Source: Noviluteimonas sp052115395
Lineage (GTDB): Bacteria; Pseudomonadota; Gammaproteobacteria; Xanthomonadales; Xanthomonadaceae
Reading direction: 5' to 3' (one strand)
Assembly (NCBI GenBank): GCA_052115395.1
Contig: JBFRGO010000001.1
DNA length: 64,000 nucleotides
Shown here piece by piece: positions 20,990 through 31,323 of the stretch (its first letter is position 1; each line of letters starts with the position of its first letter). The position numbers and the translations under genes were made by a program. The notes beneath the pieces were generated by a model. It did no database searches, was not told the DNA's origin, and was given only the letters and a program-made list of their open reading frames with translations.

Positions 20990-23062
20990 ATGTCCTATAC
21001 GACCGAAAACATCCGCAACGTGGCCCTGGCAGGCCACCCCGGCGCCGGCAAAACAATGCTCTTCGAAGCCCTGCTGCATGCCGGCGGCGCGATCCAGACG
21101 GCAGGCAGCATCGAGCGTGGCACGACGGTGTCGGATTTCGACCCGATCGAAAAGGAACGCGGCCACTCCATCGATGCGGCGATCGCAAGCATCGACACCG
21201 CCAGCGACAACGCGCCGGTCCACGTCAATCTCCTGGACACGCCGGGCTATCCGGATTTCCGCGGCCCCACGCTGTCGACGCTGGCCGCGGTGGAAACCGT
21301 CGCGATCGTCTGCGATGCCGGCGGCGGCGTGGAATACGGCACGCGCCGCATGATGGAGTACGCAAAGGCGCGCAACCTCTGCCGCGTCATCATCATCAAC
21401 AAGATCGACCACGCCGAAGCCGACAACGCGCGCCTGCTCGAAGCGCTGCGCGAAACCTTCGGCCCCGAAGTCCTCCCGCTCAACCTGCCCGCCGACAACG
21501 GCACGCGCGTGGTGGATTGTTTCGGTTATTCGGGCACGCTCGCCGAAGGCGATTCGGACCTGGGCCCCGTCGCCGAATGGCACCAGAAGATCATCGACCA
21601 AGTGGTCGAGGTGAACGAAACGGTGATGGACCATTACCTGGACCTGGGCGAGGACGGCCTGACCGGACAGGAATTGCACGACGCCTTCGAACAATGCCTG
21701 CGCGAAGGGCACCTGGTGCCCGTGTGCTTCGTCAGCGCGCGCAGCGGCGCGGGCATGGACGACCTGCTGCAGATCGCCGGAAAGCTGCTGCCGCATCCGG
21801 GCGAAGGCAATCCACCGAATTTCATCAAGGGCCTGGGCGAAGACGCCACGCCGATCGACGCGCAGCCCGATCCTTCGAAACATGTCATCGCCGATGTCTT
21901 CAAGATCGTCAACGATCCCTTCGTCGGCAAGCTGGGCATCTTCCGCGTCTACCAGGGCACGGTGAAAAAGGACACGCAGTTGTTCGTCGACGACGGCAAG
22001 AAGCCCTTCAAGGTCGCGCACCTGTTCAAGCTCAAGGGCAAGGACCACGTCGAAGTCGCGCAGGCCGTGCCCGGCGACATCGCGGCGGTGGCCAAGATCG
22101 ACGAGTTGCATTTCGATGCGGTGCTGCACGATTCGCACGACGAGGACCAGATCCACCTGGCGCCGGCGCAATTCCCGAAACCGATGTTCGGCCTGGCCGT
22201 GGAAGCGGCGCACAAGGGCCAAGAGCAAAAACTCTCCGGCGCGCTGCACAAGCTGGCCGAAGAGGATCCGGCCTTCGCCGTCGAACATCATGGCGAGCTC
22301 AACGAAACCGTCGTGCGCGGCCTGTCGGACCTGCACCTGCGCGTGATGTTGCAGCGCCTGAAGGACAAGCACGGCGTGGAGGTCACCACGCGCCCGCCGC
22401 GCATCGCCTACCGCGAAACCGTGAGTTCCAACGCCGAAGGCCACCATCGCCACAAGAAACAGACCGGCGGCGCGGGCCAGTTCGGCGAAGTCTTCCTGCG
22501 CATCGAACCCCTGCCGCGCGGCGGCGGTTTCGAATTCGTCGACGAAGTCAAAGGCGGCACGATCCCCGGGCAGTTCATGCCGGCGGTGGAAAAAGGCGTG
22601 CGGCAGGTGCTCGGCGCCGGCGCGGTCGCCGGTTATCCGTTGCAGGATGTGCGCGTGGTCGTCTACGACGGCAAGCACCACAGCGTGGACAGCAAGGAAG
22701 TGGCGTTCGTCGCGGCGGGCAAGAAGGCCTTCCTGGACGCGATTTCCAAGGCGCGCCCGCAGGTGCTCGAACCCATCGTCGACCTGGAGGTCGCCGCGCC
22801 CGAACAGCACATGGGCGACATCAGCGGCGGGCTGTCCTCCAAGCGCGCGCGCATCAGCGGAACCGATTCGCTGCGCGGCGGCGAAATCGTCATCCGGGCG
22901 CAGGTCCCGCTCTCGGAGCTGGAAGGCTACGCCGCCGAGCTCAAGTCGGTGACCGCCGGCCGTGGGCGCTATGCGCTGGACTTCAGCCATTACGAGCCGG
23001 TTCCGGCGCAAGTGCAATCACGCCTGGTGGAAGCCTTCAAGCCACGGATCGAAGAGGATTGA
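20990..23062 (+). CDS. elongation factor G paralogue (FusA2-like GTPase)
   Basis: A 690-residue EF-G-like translational GTPase. The P loop is GHPGAGKT, the G3 box reads DTPGYPDF instead of DTPGHVDF, and NKID is intact; domains II-V follow to the end. The catalytic histidine position is thus tyrosine, and the switch I region reads EKERGHSI instead of the usual EQERGITI, both seen in the FusA2 branch rather than housekeeping EF-G. No ribosomal operon is nearby. GGGAGA lies about nine bases before the ATG at 20990, which fixes the start. The role (stress translation, recycling or other) is not known from sequence. Confidence 0.88.
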   Translation: MSYTTENIRNVALAGHPGAGKTMLFEALLHAGGAIQTAGSIERGTTVSDFDPIEKERGHSIDAAIASIDTASDNAPVHVNLLDTPGYPDFRGPTLSTLAAVETVAIVCDAGGGVEYGTRRMMEYAKARNLCRVIIINKIDHAEADNARLLEALRETFGPEVLPLNLPADNGTRVVDCFGYSGTLAEGDSDLGPVAEWHQKIIDQVVEVNETVMDHYLDLGEDGLTGQELHDAFEQCLREGHLVPVCFVSARSGAGMDDLLQIAGKLLPHPGEGNPPNFIKGLGEDATPIDAQPDPSKHVIADVFKIVNDPFVGKLGIFRVYQGTVKKDTQLFVDDGKKPFKVAHLFKLKGKDHVEVAQAVPGDIAAVAKIDELHFDAVLHDSHDEDQIHLAPAQFPKPMFGLAVEAAHKGQEQKLSGALHKLAEEDPAFAVEHHGELNETVVRGLSDLHLRVMLQRLKDKHGVEVTTRPPRIAYRETVSSNAEGHHRHKKQTGGAGQFGEVFLRIEPLPRGGGFEFVDEVKGGTIPGQFMPAVEKGVRQVLGAGAVAGYPLQDVRVVVYDGKHHSVDSKEVAFVAAGKKAFLDAISKARPQVLEPIVDLEVAAPEQHMGDISGGLSSKRARISGTDSLRGGEIVIRAQVPLSELEGYAAELKSVTAGRGRYALDFSHYEPVPAQVQSRLVEAFKPRIEED

Positions 23063-23127
23063 GCGGCCAAACAAGCCCCGCTCGTCCGCAGCTTGAAAAA
23101 AAGCCCGAAAAAAACCGCCTCCGGGGC

Positions 23128-23156
23128 TTGGCGGCAACGCGGGCATGCCCTACATT
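23128..23156 (+). promoter_or_regulatory. sigma-70-type promoter of the HU-like gene
   Basis: TTGGCG (23128-23133), a 17-base spacer and TACATT (23151-23156) form a reasonable promoter, giving a leader of about 55 bases before the ATG at 23219. Confidence 0.5.
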
Positions 23157-23218
23157 CCGCTGGCCGAGGGGGACAACCAGGCATTCCATCAACTCAAACT
23201 CGAGTCATCAGGACACAT

Positions 23219-23599
23219 ATGGCGAAGAAGAAAGCCGCATCGAAGAAGGCCGCTCCGAAGTCCGCAGCCAAGTCGGCCGCGCCGAAGCCGATCAAGGAAG
23301 CGCTGGGCAAGTCGGGCCTGGTTGCGCACATTTCCGAACAGACGGGCGTTGCTCCGCGCGACGTGCGCGCCGTGATGTCGTCGCTGGAAGGCGCCGTGCA
23401 CGGTTCGGTCAGCAAGAAGGGCGCGGGTGCGTTCACCCTGCCGGGCCTGCTGAAGATCACCGTCGTCAACGTGCCGGCGAAGCCGAAGCGCAAGGGCATC
23501 AACCCGTTCACCAAGGAAGAGCAGTGGTTCGCCGCCAAGCCGGCTTCGGTCAAGGTGAAGGTGCGTCCGCTGAAGAAGCTCAAGGACGCGGCCGCCTGA
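23219..23599 (+). CDS. HU-like DNA-binding protein with Lys/Ala-rich N-terminal tail
   Basis: A 126-residue nucleoid protein. Residues 1-30 are a histone-H1-like tail of lysine, alanine and serine (MAKKKAASKKAAPKSAAKSA); the rest is an HU/IHF-type fold (GLVAHISEQTGV, AVMSSLEGAVHGSV, GAFTLPGLLKITVV) in which the DNA-arm segment is AKPKRKGINPFTKEE. Variants of this kind are common in xanthomonads in addition to ordinary HU. The ATG at 23219 follows an AGGA element; an upstream ATG at 23093 would add 42 residues lacking similarity. A perfect terminator follows. The lysine-rich tail is a possible target of the SET enzyme encoded at 27355-27822 (inference). Confidence 0.85.
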   Translation: MAKKKAASKKAAPKSAAKSAAPKPIKEALGKSGLVAHISEQTGVAPRDVRAVMSSLEGAVHGSVSKKGAGAFTLPGLLKITVVNVPAKPKRKGINPFTKEEQWFAAKPASVKVKVRPLKKLKDAAA

Positions 23600-23623
23600 G
23601 GCGCCTACCCAAGCTTCAAGAAG

Positions 23624-23649
23624 ACGCCCGGTTCGCCGGGCGTTTTTTT
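23624..23649 (+). terminator. rho-independent terminator after the HU-like gene
   Basis: Eight-base stem ACGCCCGG / CCGGGCGT with a TTCG tetraloop and seven T (23643-23649). Confidence 0.95.
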
Positions 23650-23722
23650 GGCCGGCGCGGGTGGATCGACGATTCACGATGGGTGGCGCACGCTGCGCGC
23701 ATCGCTCGATGGAGACCACCGG

Positions 23723-24280
23723 ATGCGCCGCCCCACCCTGCCCTTCGCTTTCGCCGCCGCCTTTGCACTCCTGCTGACCGCCTGCACGACGATCAGTGCC
23801 CTGGTGGGCAACCAGGTCGCCTTCTCCGAACCGCAGTTGCAGCGCTACCTGGACCGGCAATTCCCGCGCGACTACGAGAAGCTCGGCGGCCTGGTCACGC
23901 TGCGCGTGATGCATCCTCGGCTGACGATCCCGCACGACAGCAATCGCCTCCGCATGGAGTTCGACGTCGGCTTCGGCGGACTGGGGATGGACAGCACCTC
24001 CACCGCGGGGCACTTCGCGCTGATGAGCGGGTTGCGCTTCGATCCTTCCACGCGCGGCCTGCACCTGGTGGACCCGGAGTTGATGGACGTCGACGTCCCC
24101 GCGCTCGGCGGTGCGATGACCGCGCCGGCGCGCAGCGCGATCAATACCTGGCTGTCGGATTACGCGAAACAGGAACCGGTCTATCGTCTCGACGATAATG
24201 CGTGGGGGACGCTGGCCGGGCGCCGCATCGGGGAAACCACGATCGGCGACGGCAAGGTCGTCCTGCACCTCGACCAATAG
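23723..24280 (+). CDS. DUF1439 (YceB-like) lipoprotein
   Basis: A 185-residue lipoprotein. The N terminus is a lipoprotein signal with lipobox LLTAC (residues about 17-21); the mature part (QVAFSEPQLQRYLDRQFPRDYEKLGGLVTLRVMHPRL) fits the DUF1439/YceB family, whose fold resembles a lipid-binding tubular domain. The ATG at 23723 directly precedes MRRPTLPF and the hydrophobic core. The next gene, another lipoprotein, starts 14 bases after the stop, so they are probably co-transcribed. Function unknown; lipid binding at the inner or outer membrane is a family-level guess. Confidence 0.8.
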   Translation: MRRPTLPFAFAAAFALLLTACTTISALVGNQVAFSEPQLQRYLDRQFPRDYEKLGGLVTLRVMHPRLTIPHDSNRLRMEFDVGFGGLGMDSTSTAGHFALMSGLRFDPSTRGLHLVDPELMDVDVPALGGAMTAPARSAINTWLSDYAKQEPVYRLDDNAWGTLAGRRIGETTIGDGKVVLHLDQ

Positions 24281-24294
24281 CCTTCGGACTTTCC

Positions 24295-24957
24295 ATGCCG
24301 CGCGTTCGCCTGTTGTGCCTGTCCTGCCTTGTCGTCCTGTCGATCGCGGCCTGCGGCGAAAAACCCGGCGGCGTCGCGCGTCGCCCCGACGGCAGCGCGA
24401 TGGATCCGCTGCCGACGCCCGAAGGCACGCGCGGCTCGATCACCGGCATGCCCGCGGCGCCGGGGCCGGGCCAGCCGGAAGACAACGCATCGATCGCCGA
24501 CCAGGAAGACATCGCGATCGACGACACCGATCCGGCGGCGACGGAGGAGGGCGAGAACGGCGACGGCACCGCGACGCAGGCCGAACCGACCTCCGACGAC
24601 GCCGTGCAGGCCGTCCAGCGCTACTACGACGCGATTCGTTCGAAGGATTACGCGAGCGCCTACGCGTTGTGGAGCGATGGCGGCCGTTCCAGCGGGCAAA
24701 CGCCGGAGCAGTTCGCCGCGGGTTTCGCCGACACCGCCGATGTCGTCGTGACGCTCGATGCGCCCGCGCGCATGGAAGGCGCGATGGGATCGCGTTACAT
24801 CGAAGTGCCGGTCGCGGTGGAAGCCACCGCGCGCGATGGCACCGTGCGCCGTTATGTCGGCGCCTACACGCTGCGCCGCGCGGTCGTGGACGGTGCCACG
24901 CCCGAGCAGCGCGCGTGGCACATCGCCTCGGCCGACCTGCGCGAACTGACGCAGTAA
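24295..24957 (+). CDS. lipoprotein of unknown function with an NTF2-like C-terminal part
   Basis: A 220-residue lipoprotein: signal peptide with lipobox SIAAC (about residues 17-21), then an acidic low-complexity linker (about 40-100, rich in D, E, G, T and P) and a C-terminal domain (DAVQAVQRYYDAIRSKDYASAYALW ... AWHIASADLREL) that looks like an NTF2/SnoaL alpha+beta cone. It follows the DUF1439 lipoprotein by 14 bases and converges with the large outer-membrane protein, the stops being three bases apart. I do not recognise a specific function. Confidence 0.75.
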   Translation: MPRVRLLCLSCLVVLSIAACGEKPGGVARRPDGSAMDPLPTPEGTRGSITGMPAAPGPGQPEDNASIADQEDIAIDDTDPAATEEGENGDGTATQAEPTSDDAVQAVQRYYDAIRSKDYASAYALWSDGGRSSGQTPEQFAAGFADTADVVVTLDAPARMEGAMGSRYIEVPVAVEATARDGTVRRYVGAYTLRRAVVDGATPEQRAWHIASADLRELTQ

Positions 24958-24960
24958 GGC

Positions 24961-27231
24961 TTACAGCTCGAAGCGGTAACTGAGCTTCACGACCAGCTGT
25001 TCGTCGTCGCGCAACGAGAAGGCATCGTTGAGCGAATCGCGCGCGTTCACCGAATACTCGTTGAACAAGTCGCCGCCACGTCCGTACACGACGTACAGAT
25101 AGGACAGCGGCTTGAATTCCCAGCGGTAGCGGACCTGGAACCCCAGGTTGCTGAGGCTGAAATCGTTGATCGGATCGTTGGTCGGGACCGGCGTGCCGTC
25201 GGCCGAAGCGCGCCACGCCTGGCGCAGGTTCGAATCCAGGCCGAGCGCCTGCATTTTCACGCGCAACTCCTGGGTGCCGGCGAAGTTCCAGTTCACGCCG
25301 AAGTCGAGCTGCTGCGCGCGTTCGTCGAAGGTGCCGAGCAGGTTGTCGCCCGACCAGATCATCCATTGCGGCGTGCGCTCGACGTAGAGCGTGGTGTACA
25401 GGCTCAGGTCGTCGTTGACGAAGTAAGTCGGCTGGAACTGCGTGTTCCAGCCGATGTGGCGCTGGTTGTTCGCATCGCCGATGCCGCTGTTGTTGGCGCC
25501 GAAGTTGGCGTAGAAGGCCCACGCGCCGTTGCGCGGCCAGTTCTTTTCGGCGAAGGCGTTGAAGTTCGACGGCGTTTTCAGGATGCCGTTGCCGCGCAGG
25601 ATGCGGTCGTCGTGGCCGTCGGCGTTGATGTTGATCTGCGCGTAGTCGTTGCCGCCGTCGCGCAGCTGGCTGGAGACGCTCATGCGGAACTGGCGCTGCA
25701 GGTCCAGGCCCGAGTCGTCGTTGGAGCCGCCGATGCGCCAGCGCCAGTCGTGCGAGGAATACGCCGAGTCCTTCGGCATGTCGGTGATGCGGTGCTTGAC
25801 CTCGTAGTGCAGATAGTTGAGGTCGGGGCGCGAGAGGAAACCGAAGTCGTTGATTTCCAGGTCGTTGCTGAAATGCATGCCGAGCAACTGCTGGCGCCAA
25901 CCGTTCGACATCTCGTAGTCGATGATGGTGGTGAAGCCGTCGCCCTTGCCTGCGCGGCCCCAGTCCGGGCTGCCCGCCGCGCCTTCGTCGATGTCGCTGA
26001 AGATCAGGCGGTTCTGGATGTTCCACTTCTGGTTCGGGCGCCAGTTCTGGTCGAAACCGACCACCGTCGCCGTGCGGTCGAAATACGGCCGATCGACCTG
26101 CGTGACCATCATGCCGACGTTCTGCGTGGCGAAGTCGTGCGACAGGCGCAGCGCGGTGAACCTGCGGCCGGCGTCGTCGGCTTCATCGGCGATCAGCACG
26201 CCGTACTTGGTCGCACCGAAGCTGCCGTTGGCCTTCACCGCCGCGGTGATGTCGCCCGCGCCGCTGCCATCGTCCGCCGGGCCGCCGACGCGACGGGTGT
26301 AGACGAGCTGGCTGAAGTCGGAGGGCGTGGTGAATTCGAACGGGCCCTGGTTCTCGGTAAAGAACGGGCGCTTGTCGCTGAAGAAGGTTTCGTTCGCGCT
26401 GAAGTTGACGACGATGTCGTCGCTCTCGACCTGGCCGAAGTCCGGGTTGAGCGTGGCGGTCAACTGGAACTGGCCGTTGGGCTTCCAGAAGATGTCCGCG
26501 CCGGTGTCGAAATTCTGGTCCTTGGCGACGTTGTCGTACACGCCCGAGACGTAGGGCGTGATCGCGATCAGCGCCTGGTTGTAGACGGGCAATTCGATCG
26601 GCGTGAAATCGGAGAGGAAGCGCGGGCGTTCGAAACTCGCCGCCGGCCACGCGCTGCGCTCGCCCGTGCTGCCGATCACGCGGTCGAGATAGATCCGGAA
26701 CGTGCGCTTGCCGTCCTTGCCCTTGGCCATCGGCGCGATGTACCAGGGGATCAGCATTTCGCTCGACCAACCGTTCTCGTCTTCGCTGGCGGCGTGTTGC
26801 CAGTTGCCGTCCCAGTCGGTGGAGAACTGGTTCTGGTTGGTGATCACCGCATCGTTGATGCCGTCGGTCGAGGACACCATGAAGTTGTAGCCGGTGCGCC
26901 CGTCGCCGTCGAAATCGATCATCAGGTTGTTGCGGTCGACCTGCGCCTGCTCGTCGCGGCGGATCTTCTGCCGATTGCGCGGGATGCTCGAGGGCTGCGT
27001 ATTGCGGAAACCGATCGCCAGGCCTTCGGGCGTGGCGAGCACCCAGGCTTCGGTGGGCTGCGAACCCGGCGCGCCGGTGAGCGGCTGCGTGATGCGGAAG
27101 TCGGTGATGTGTTGCGCGCCCTGCCATTCGGCCGGATCGATCTTGCCGTCGACCTTGATGGCCAGGGCCTGTCCGGAAAGCGCAAGCAGGATGGCGGCGG
27201 TCAAGGTCGCGGCGGTCAAGCGGCTGCGCAT
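24961..27231 (-). CDS. outer-membrane protein with N-terminal CBM9-like and C-terminal DUF5916 barrel domains
   Basis: A 756-residue exported protein. After a signal peptide (ending SGQALA, about residue 24) comes a DOMON/CBM9-like domain (IKVDGKIDPAEWQGAQHITDF) and from about 220 the DUF5916 region, with many alternating amphipathic strands (e.g. LYTTLYVERTPQWMIW, FQVRYRWEFKPLSYLYVVYGRG) and a final strand ending KLSYRFEL, as in outer-membrane beta-barrels. Such proteins are widespread in xanthomonads and Bacteroidetes; a carbohydrate- or haem-related role has been suggested by the N-terminal fold but is not established. Start chosen at the signal peptide Met; it lies 123 bases downstream of the SET gene. 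Confidence 0.82.
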   Translation of the reverse strand: MRSRLTAATLTAAILLALSGQALAIKVDGKIDPAEWQGAQHITDFRITQPLTGAPGSQPTEAWVLATPEGLAIGFRNTQPSSIPRNRQKIRRDEQAQVDRNNLMIDFDGDGRTGYNFMVSSTDGINDAVITNQNQFSTDWDGNWQHAASEDENGWSSEMLIPWYIAPMAKGKDGKRTFRIYLDRVIGSTGERSAWPAASFERPRFLSDFTPIELPVYNQALIAITPYVSGVYDNVAKDQNFDTGADIFWKPNGQFQLTATLNPDFGQVESDDIVVNFSANETFFSDKRPFFTENQGPFEFTTPSDFSQLVYTRRVGGPADDGSGAGDITAAVKANGSFGATKYGVLIADEADDAGRRFTALRLSHDFATQNVGMMVTQVDRPYFDRTATVVGFDQNWRPNQKWNIQNRLIFSDIDEGAAGSPDWGRAGKGDGFTTIIDYEMSNGWRQQLLGMHFSNDLEINDFGFLSRPDLNYLHYEVKHRITDMPKDSAYSSHDWRWRIGGSNDDSGLDLQRQFRMSVSSQLRDGGNDYAQININADGHDDRILRGNGILKTPSNFNAFAEKNWPRNGAWAFYANFGANNSGIGDANNQRHIGWNTQFQPTYFVNDDLSLYTTLYVERTPQWMIWSGDNLLGTFDERAQQLDFGVNWNFAGTQELRVKMQALGLDSNLRQAWRASADGTPVPTNDPINDFSLSNLGFQVRYRWEFKPLSYLYVVYGRGGDLFNEYSVNARDSLNDAFSLRDDEQLVVKLSYRFEL

Positions 27232-27354
27232 GGGAAAGGACGTCCGGGTCGGGGGAAGATGCGCGCAGGCTATTGACGCGGGACGCGCGCGCCGCGTCCC
27301 GAGAGTCATGCAAACCTTTTGCCTAGTCCGGGCATCACGCCCGGAAGGGGTGGC

Positions 27355-27822
27355 TCAGCGCTTGGGCTTGAGCATGGTTCCCGTGCACTTCTTCGACCCG
27401 CAGTGGCAGGCCCAGATCTTTTTCAGGCGCGCGGTGTGGGGCTCGTCCAGGGTGATGCCGTAGTCGTAGGTCAACTCATCGCCCGGCTTGATGGCGCGGA
27501 TGGCTTCGATGAACACGCGGTCCTTGCGGCGGTCGTCGCCGTCGGCTTCCTCGAGCACGGCTTCGCAGTTGGGATCGCAACTGTGGTTGATCCAGCGCGC
27601 GGTGCCGCCGCCGTGGTTGGCGTCGATCACGTATTCGTCGTTGAGCGTGAAGAGGAAGGTGTGGCCGCTCTCCACGTCGCCGGTGGTGTCGTTGTCGACT
27701 TCTTCGTGGGTGCGCCGCTGGCCCTTGTATTCGATCAGGCGTTCGCCCTTCTTGAGGGGGGCCGCGGCGAACACGCCGTTGCCGTGGATCTGCGAACGAC
27801 GGGCGACGATCTTGCGGGACAT
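27355..27822 (-). CDS. SET-domain protein-lysine methyltransferase with post-SET motif
   Basis: A compact 155-residue SET-domain protein. The S-adenosylmethionine/pseudoknot motifs are complete: RWINHSCDPNCEA (NHSCDPNC at 79-86) and ELTYDYG (116-122). A post-SET cysteine set follows (C139, C141, C146 in ACHCGSKKCTG), which with C85-type residues could hold zinc. It therefore looks catalytically intact, like eukaryotic histone-lysine methyltransferases and their bacterial counterparts. The substrate is unknown; lysine-rich nucleoid proteins are candidates. It has its own upstream region and is divergent from the cytochrome c gene. Confidence 0.9.
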   Translation of the reverse strand: MSRKIVARRSQIHGNGVFAAAPLKKGERLIEYKGQRRTHEEVDNDTTGDVESGHTFLFTLNDEYVIDANHGGGTARWINHSCDPNCEAVLEEADGDDRRKDRVFIEAIRAIKPGDELTYDYGITLDEPHTARLKKIWACHCGSKKCTGTMLKPKR

Positions 27823-27946
27823 GCAGGCATCCGAACGAGGAAAGATGCGGATTGTGGGGCTTCGCGGGTGAAGTCGCCATATTCATGGCCGTTCGCGCGC
27901 GCGCCATGCGTATTCCCCGGTTCCATCCAAGTGACGATCCCGACCC

Positions 27947-28528
27947 ATGCGCGTTTCGACCCTCATGATTCCCGCCGCCCTCGTCCTCGCGCTGGGCGCG
28001 TGCAAGCCCGCGGCGAACGAAGACAAGGCCGATGCCGCCGTCGCCACGCCGCCCGCCGCCACCACGCCGGTCGCGCTGACCGATGCGCAATTGATCGAAC
28101 GCGGCGACTACCTGGTGCGCATCGGCGGCTGCAACGATTGCCATACGCCGGGTTATCCGCAGAGCGGCGGCAAGGTGCCGAAGGCGCAATGGCTCGTGGG
28201 GACGCCGGTCGGCTGGAGTGGCCCGTGGGGCACGACCTATCCGGCCAACCTGCGCCTGAAGGTCGCCGACATGGACGACGCGAAGTGGCTGGCCTACACG
28301 AGCACGCTGCACACCCGCCCGCCGATGCCCGACTTCGCCGTGCGCGACATGAGCGAACAGGACCGCCTGGCGATCCTGCGCTTCGTGAAATCGCTGGGCG
28401 CGGGCGGCGAACCGGCGCCGGCCTATCTCCCGCCGGGCCAGAAGCCGCCGATGCCCTTCGTCGAATTCAATTTCCCGCCGCCGCCCGCGGCGGCCGATGC
28501 GCAGGCCAAGCCTGCTTCGGCGGGCTGA
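27947..28528 (+). CDS. cytochrome c family lipoprotein
   Basis: A 193-residue periplasmic lipoprotein with lipobox LGAC (lipidated C19) and one haem-c site, C62-N-D-C65-H66. A likely sixth ligand is a methionine in the C-terminal half (TRPPMPDF or AVRDMSEQD). The linker before the haem domain is Ala/Pro/Thr-rich and the C terminus ends in a proline-rich tail. The architecture suits a small electron carrier anchored in the membrane, as accessory to alcohol or sugar dehydrogenases, but no dehydrogenase is adjacent. A palindromic repeat follows and may end the transcript. Confidence 0.85.
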   Translation: MRVSTLMIPAALVLALGACKPAANEDKADAAVATPPAATTPVALTDAQLIERGDYLVRIGGCNDCHTPGYPQSGGKVPKAQWLVGTPVGWSGPWGTTYPANLRLKVADMDDAKWLAYTSTLHTRPPMPDFAVRDMSEQDRLAILRFVKSLGAGGEPAPAYLPPGQKPPMPFVEFNFPPPPAAADAQAKPASAG

Positions 28529-28557
28529 AACCCGCACCAGCCTGAACCCCACCCCGG

Positions 28558-28583
28558 CCCTTCCCGGCCTTCTGCGGGGAGGG
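28558..28583. repeat. imperfect GC-rich palindrome, copy 1
   Basis: CCCTTCCCGG ... GCGGGGAGGG forms a hairpin after the cytochrome gene and just before the SUF promoter. A cleaner relative is at 40746-40770, so this looks like a dispersed intergenic palindrome that can also act as a transcription stop. Confidence 0.5.
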
Positions 28584-28585
28584 AG

Positions 28586-28629
28586 TTGGACCGGCGGCCG
28601 GTAAAACGTACAATTTCAGTCCGTTTTAC
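28586..28629 (+). promoter_or_regulatory. SUF operon promoter with palindromic operator
   Basis: TTGGAC (28586-28591), exactly 17 bases, TACAAT (28609-28614): a near-consensus promoter, start near 28621. An exact inverted repeat GTAAAACG (28601-28608) / CGTTTTAC (28622-28629) brackets the -10 box and start point. This is where an autoregulating Rrf2 repressor would block RNA polymerase. Binding by the adjacent Rrf2 protein is inferred from position. Confidence 0.75.
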
Positions 28630-28643
28630 AGGTCGCCCTGCCC

Positions 28644-29093
28644 ATGCTGCGGGTCACGAAACTCACCGACTACGCCACGGTCGTCCTGACCGTGCTCGCC
28701 GCTGCGCCCGATCGCGTGCACAGCGCGGCCGAGCTCGCCGAGCGCGCGGGCCTGGAAGTCACCACCGTCGCCAAGCTGCTCAAGCCGCTTGCGCAAGCGG
28801 GCCTGGTCGCCGGCTTTCGCGGTGCGCACGGCGGCTATCGCCTCGCGCGCGAAGCGCACGCGATCTCGCTGGTCGAAATCGTCGAAGCGATGGAAGGCCC
28901 GCTCGGCATGACCGAGTGCAGCCTGCACGCGAGCAATTGCGGCATCGAATCCTCCTGCGGGGTGCGTGCGAACTGGCGCCGCATCAACGACGTCGTCGCG
29001 CACGCGCTGCGCGAAGTCACCCTCGCCGACATGCTCGGCCCCGCCCCCGTCGAATCGCGCCGTTCGATTCCCGCCACCCTGGCGACCGTTTGA
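28644..29093 (+). CDS. Rrf2-family Fe-S sensing regulator of the SUF operon
   Basis: A 149-residue Rrf2/IscR-type regulator. Residues 1-80 are a winged helix (LTDYATVVLTVLAA, AGLEVTTVAKLLKPLAQAGLV, GAHGGYRLA); C92, C99 and C105 are spaced almost exactly like the [2Fe-2S] ligands of IscR (92, 98, 104), so it probably senses cluster supply. It is first in the operon and sits right behind the palindromic promoter at 28586-28629, consistent with autoregulation: holo form represses, apo form allows SUF expression. Its stop is two bases before sufB. Confidence 0.9.
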   Translation: MLRVTKLTDYATVVLTVLAAAPDRVHSAAELAERAGLEVTTVAKLLKPLAQAGLVAGFRGAHGGYRLAREAHAISLVEIVEAMEGPLGMTECSLHASNCGIESSCGVRANWRRINDVVAHALREVTLADMLGPAPVESRRSIPATLATV

Positions 29094-29095
29094 CC

Positions 29096-30538
<1,443 letters not shown>

Positions 30539-30558
30539 CCCCACAGGACAACCCACAC

Positions 30559-31322
<764 letters not shown>

Positions 31323-31323
<1 letters not shown>

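Noticed and set aside
20759..23017. 752-codon minus-strand open frame opposite the EF-G paralogue
   Set aside because: Same artefact of GC-rich codons; no motif, no ribosome site, and the plus-strand protein is well conserved.
23073..23129. AAGCCCCG / CGGGGCTT pair upstream of the HU-like gene
   Set aside because: The loop is over 40 bases, with no U-run; it is too loose to call a terminator or attenuator.
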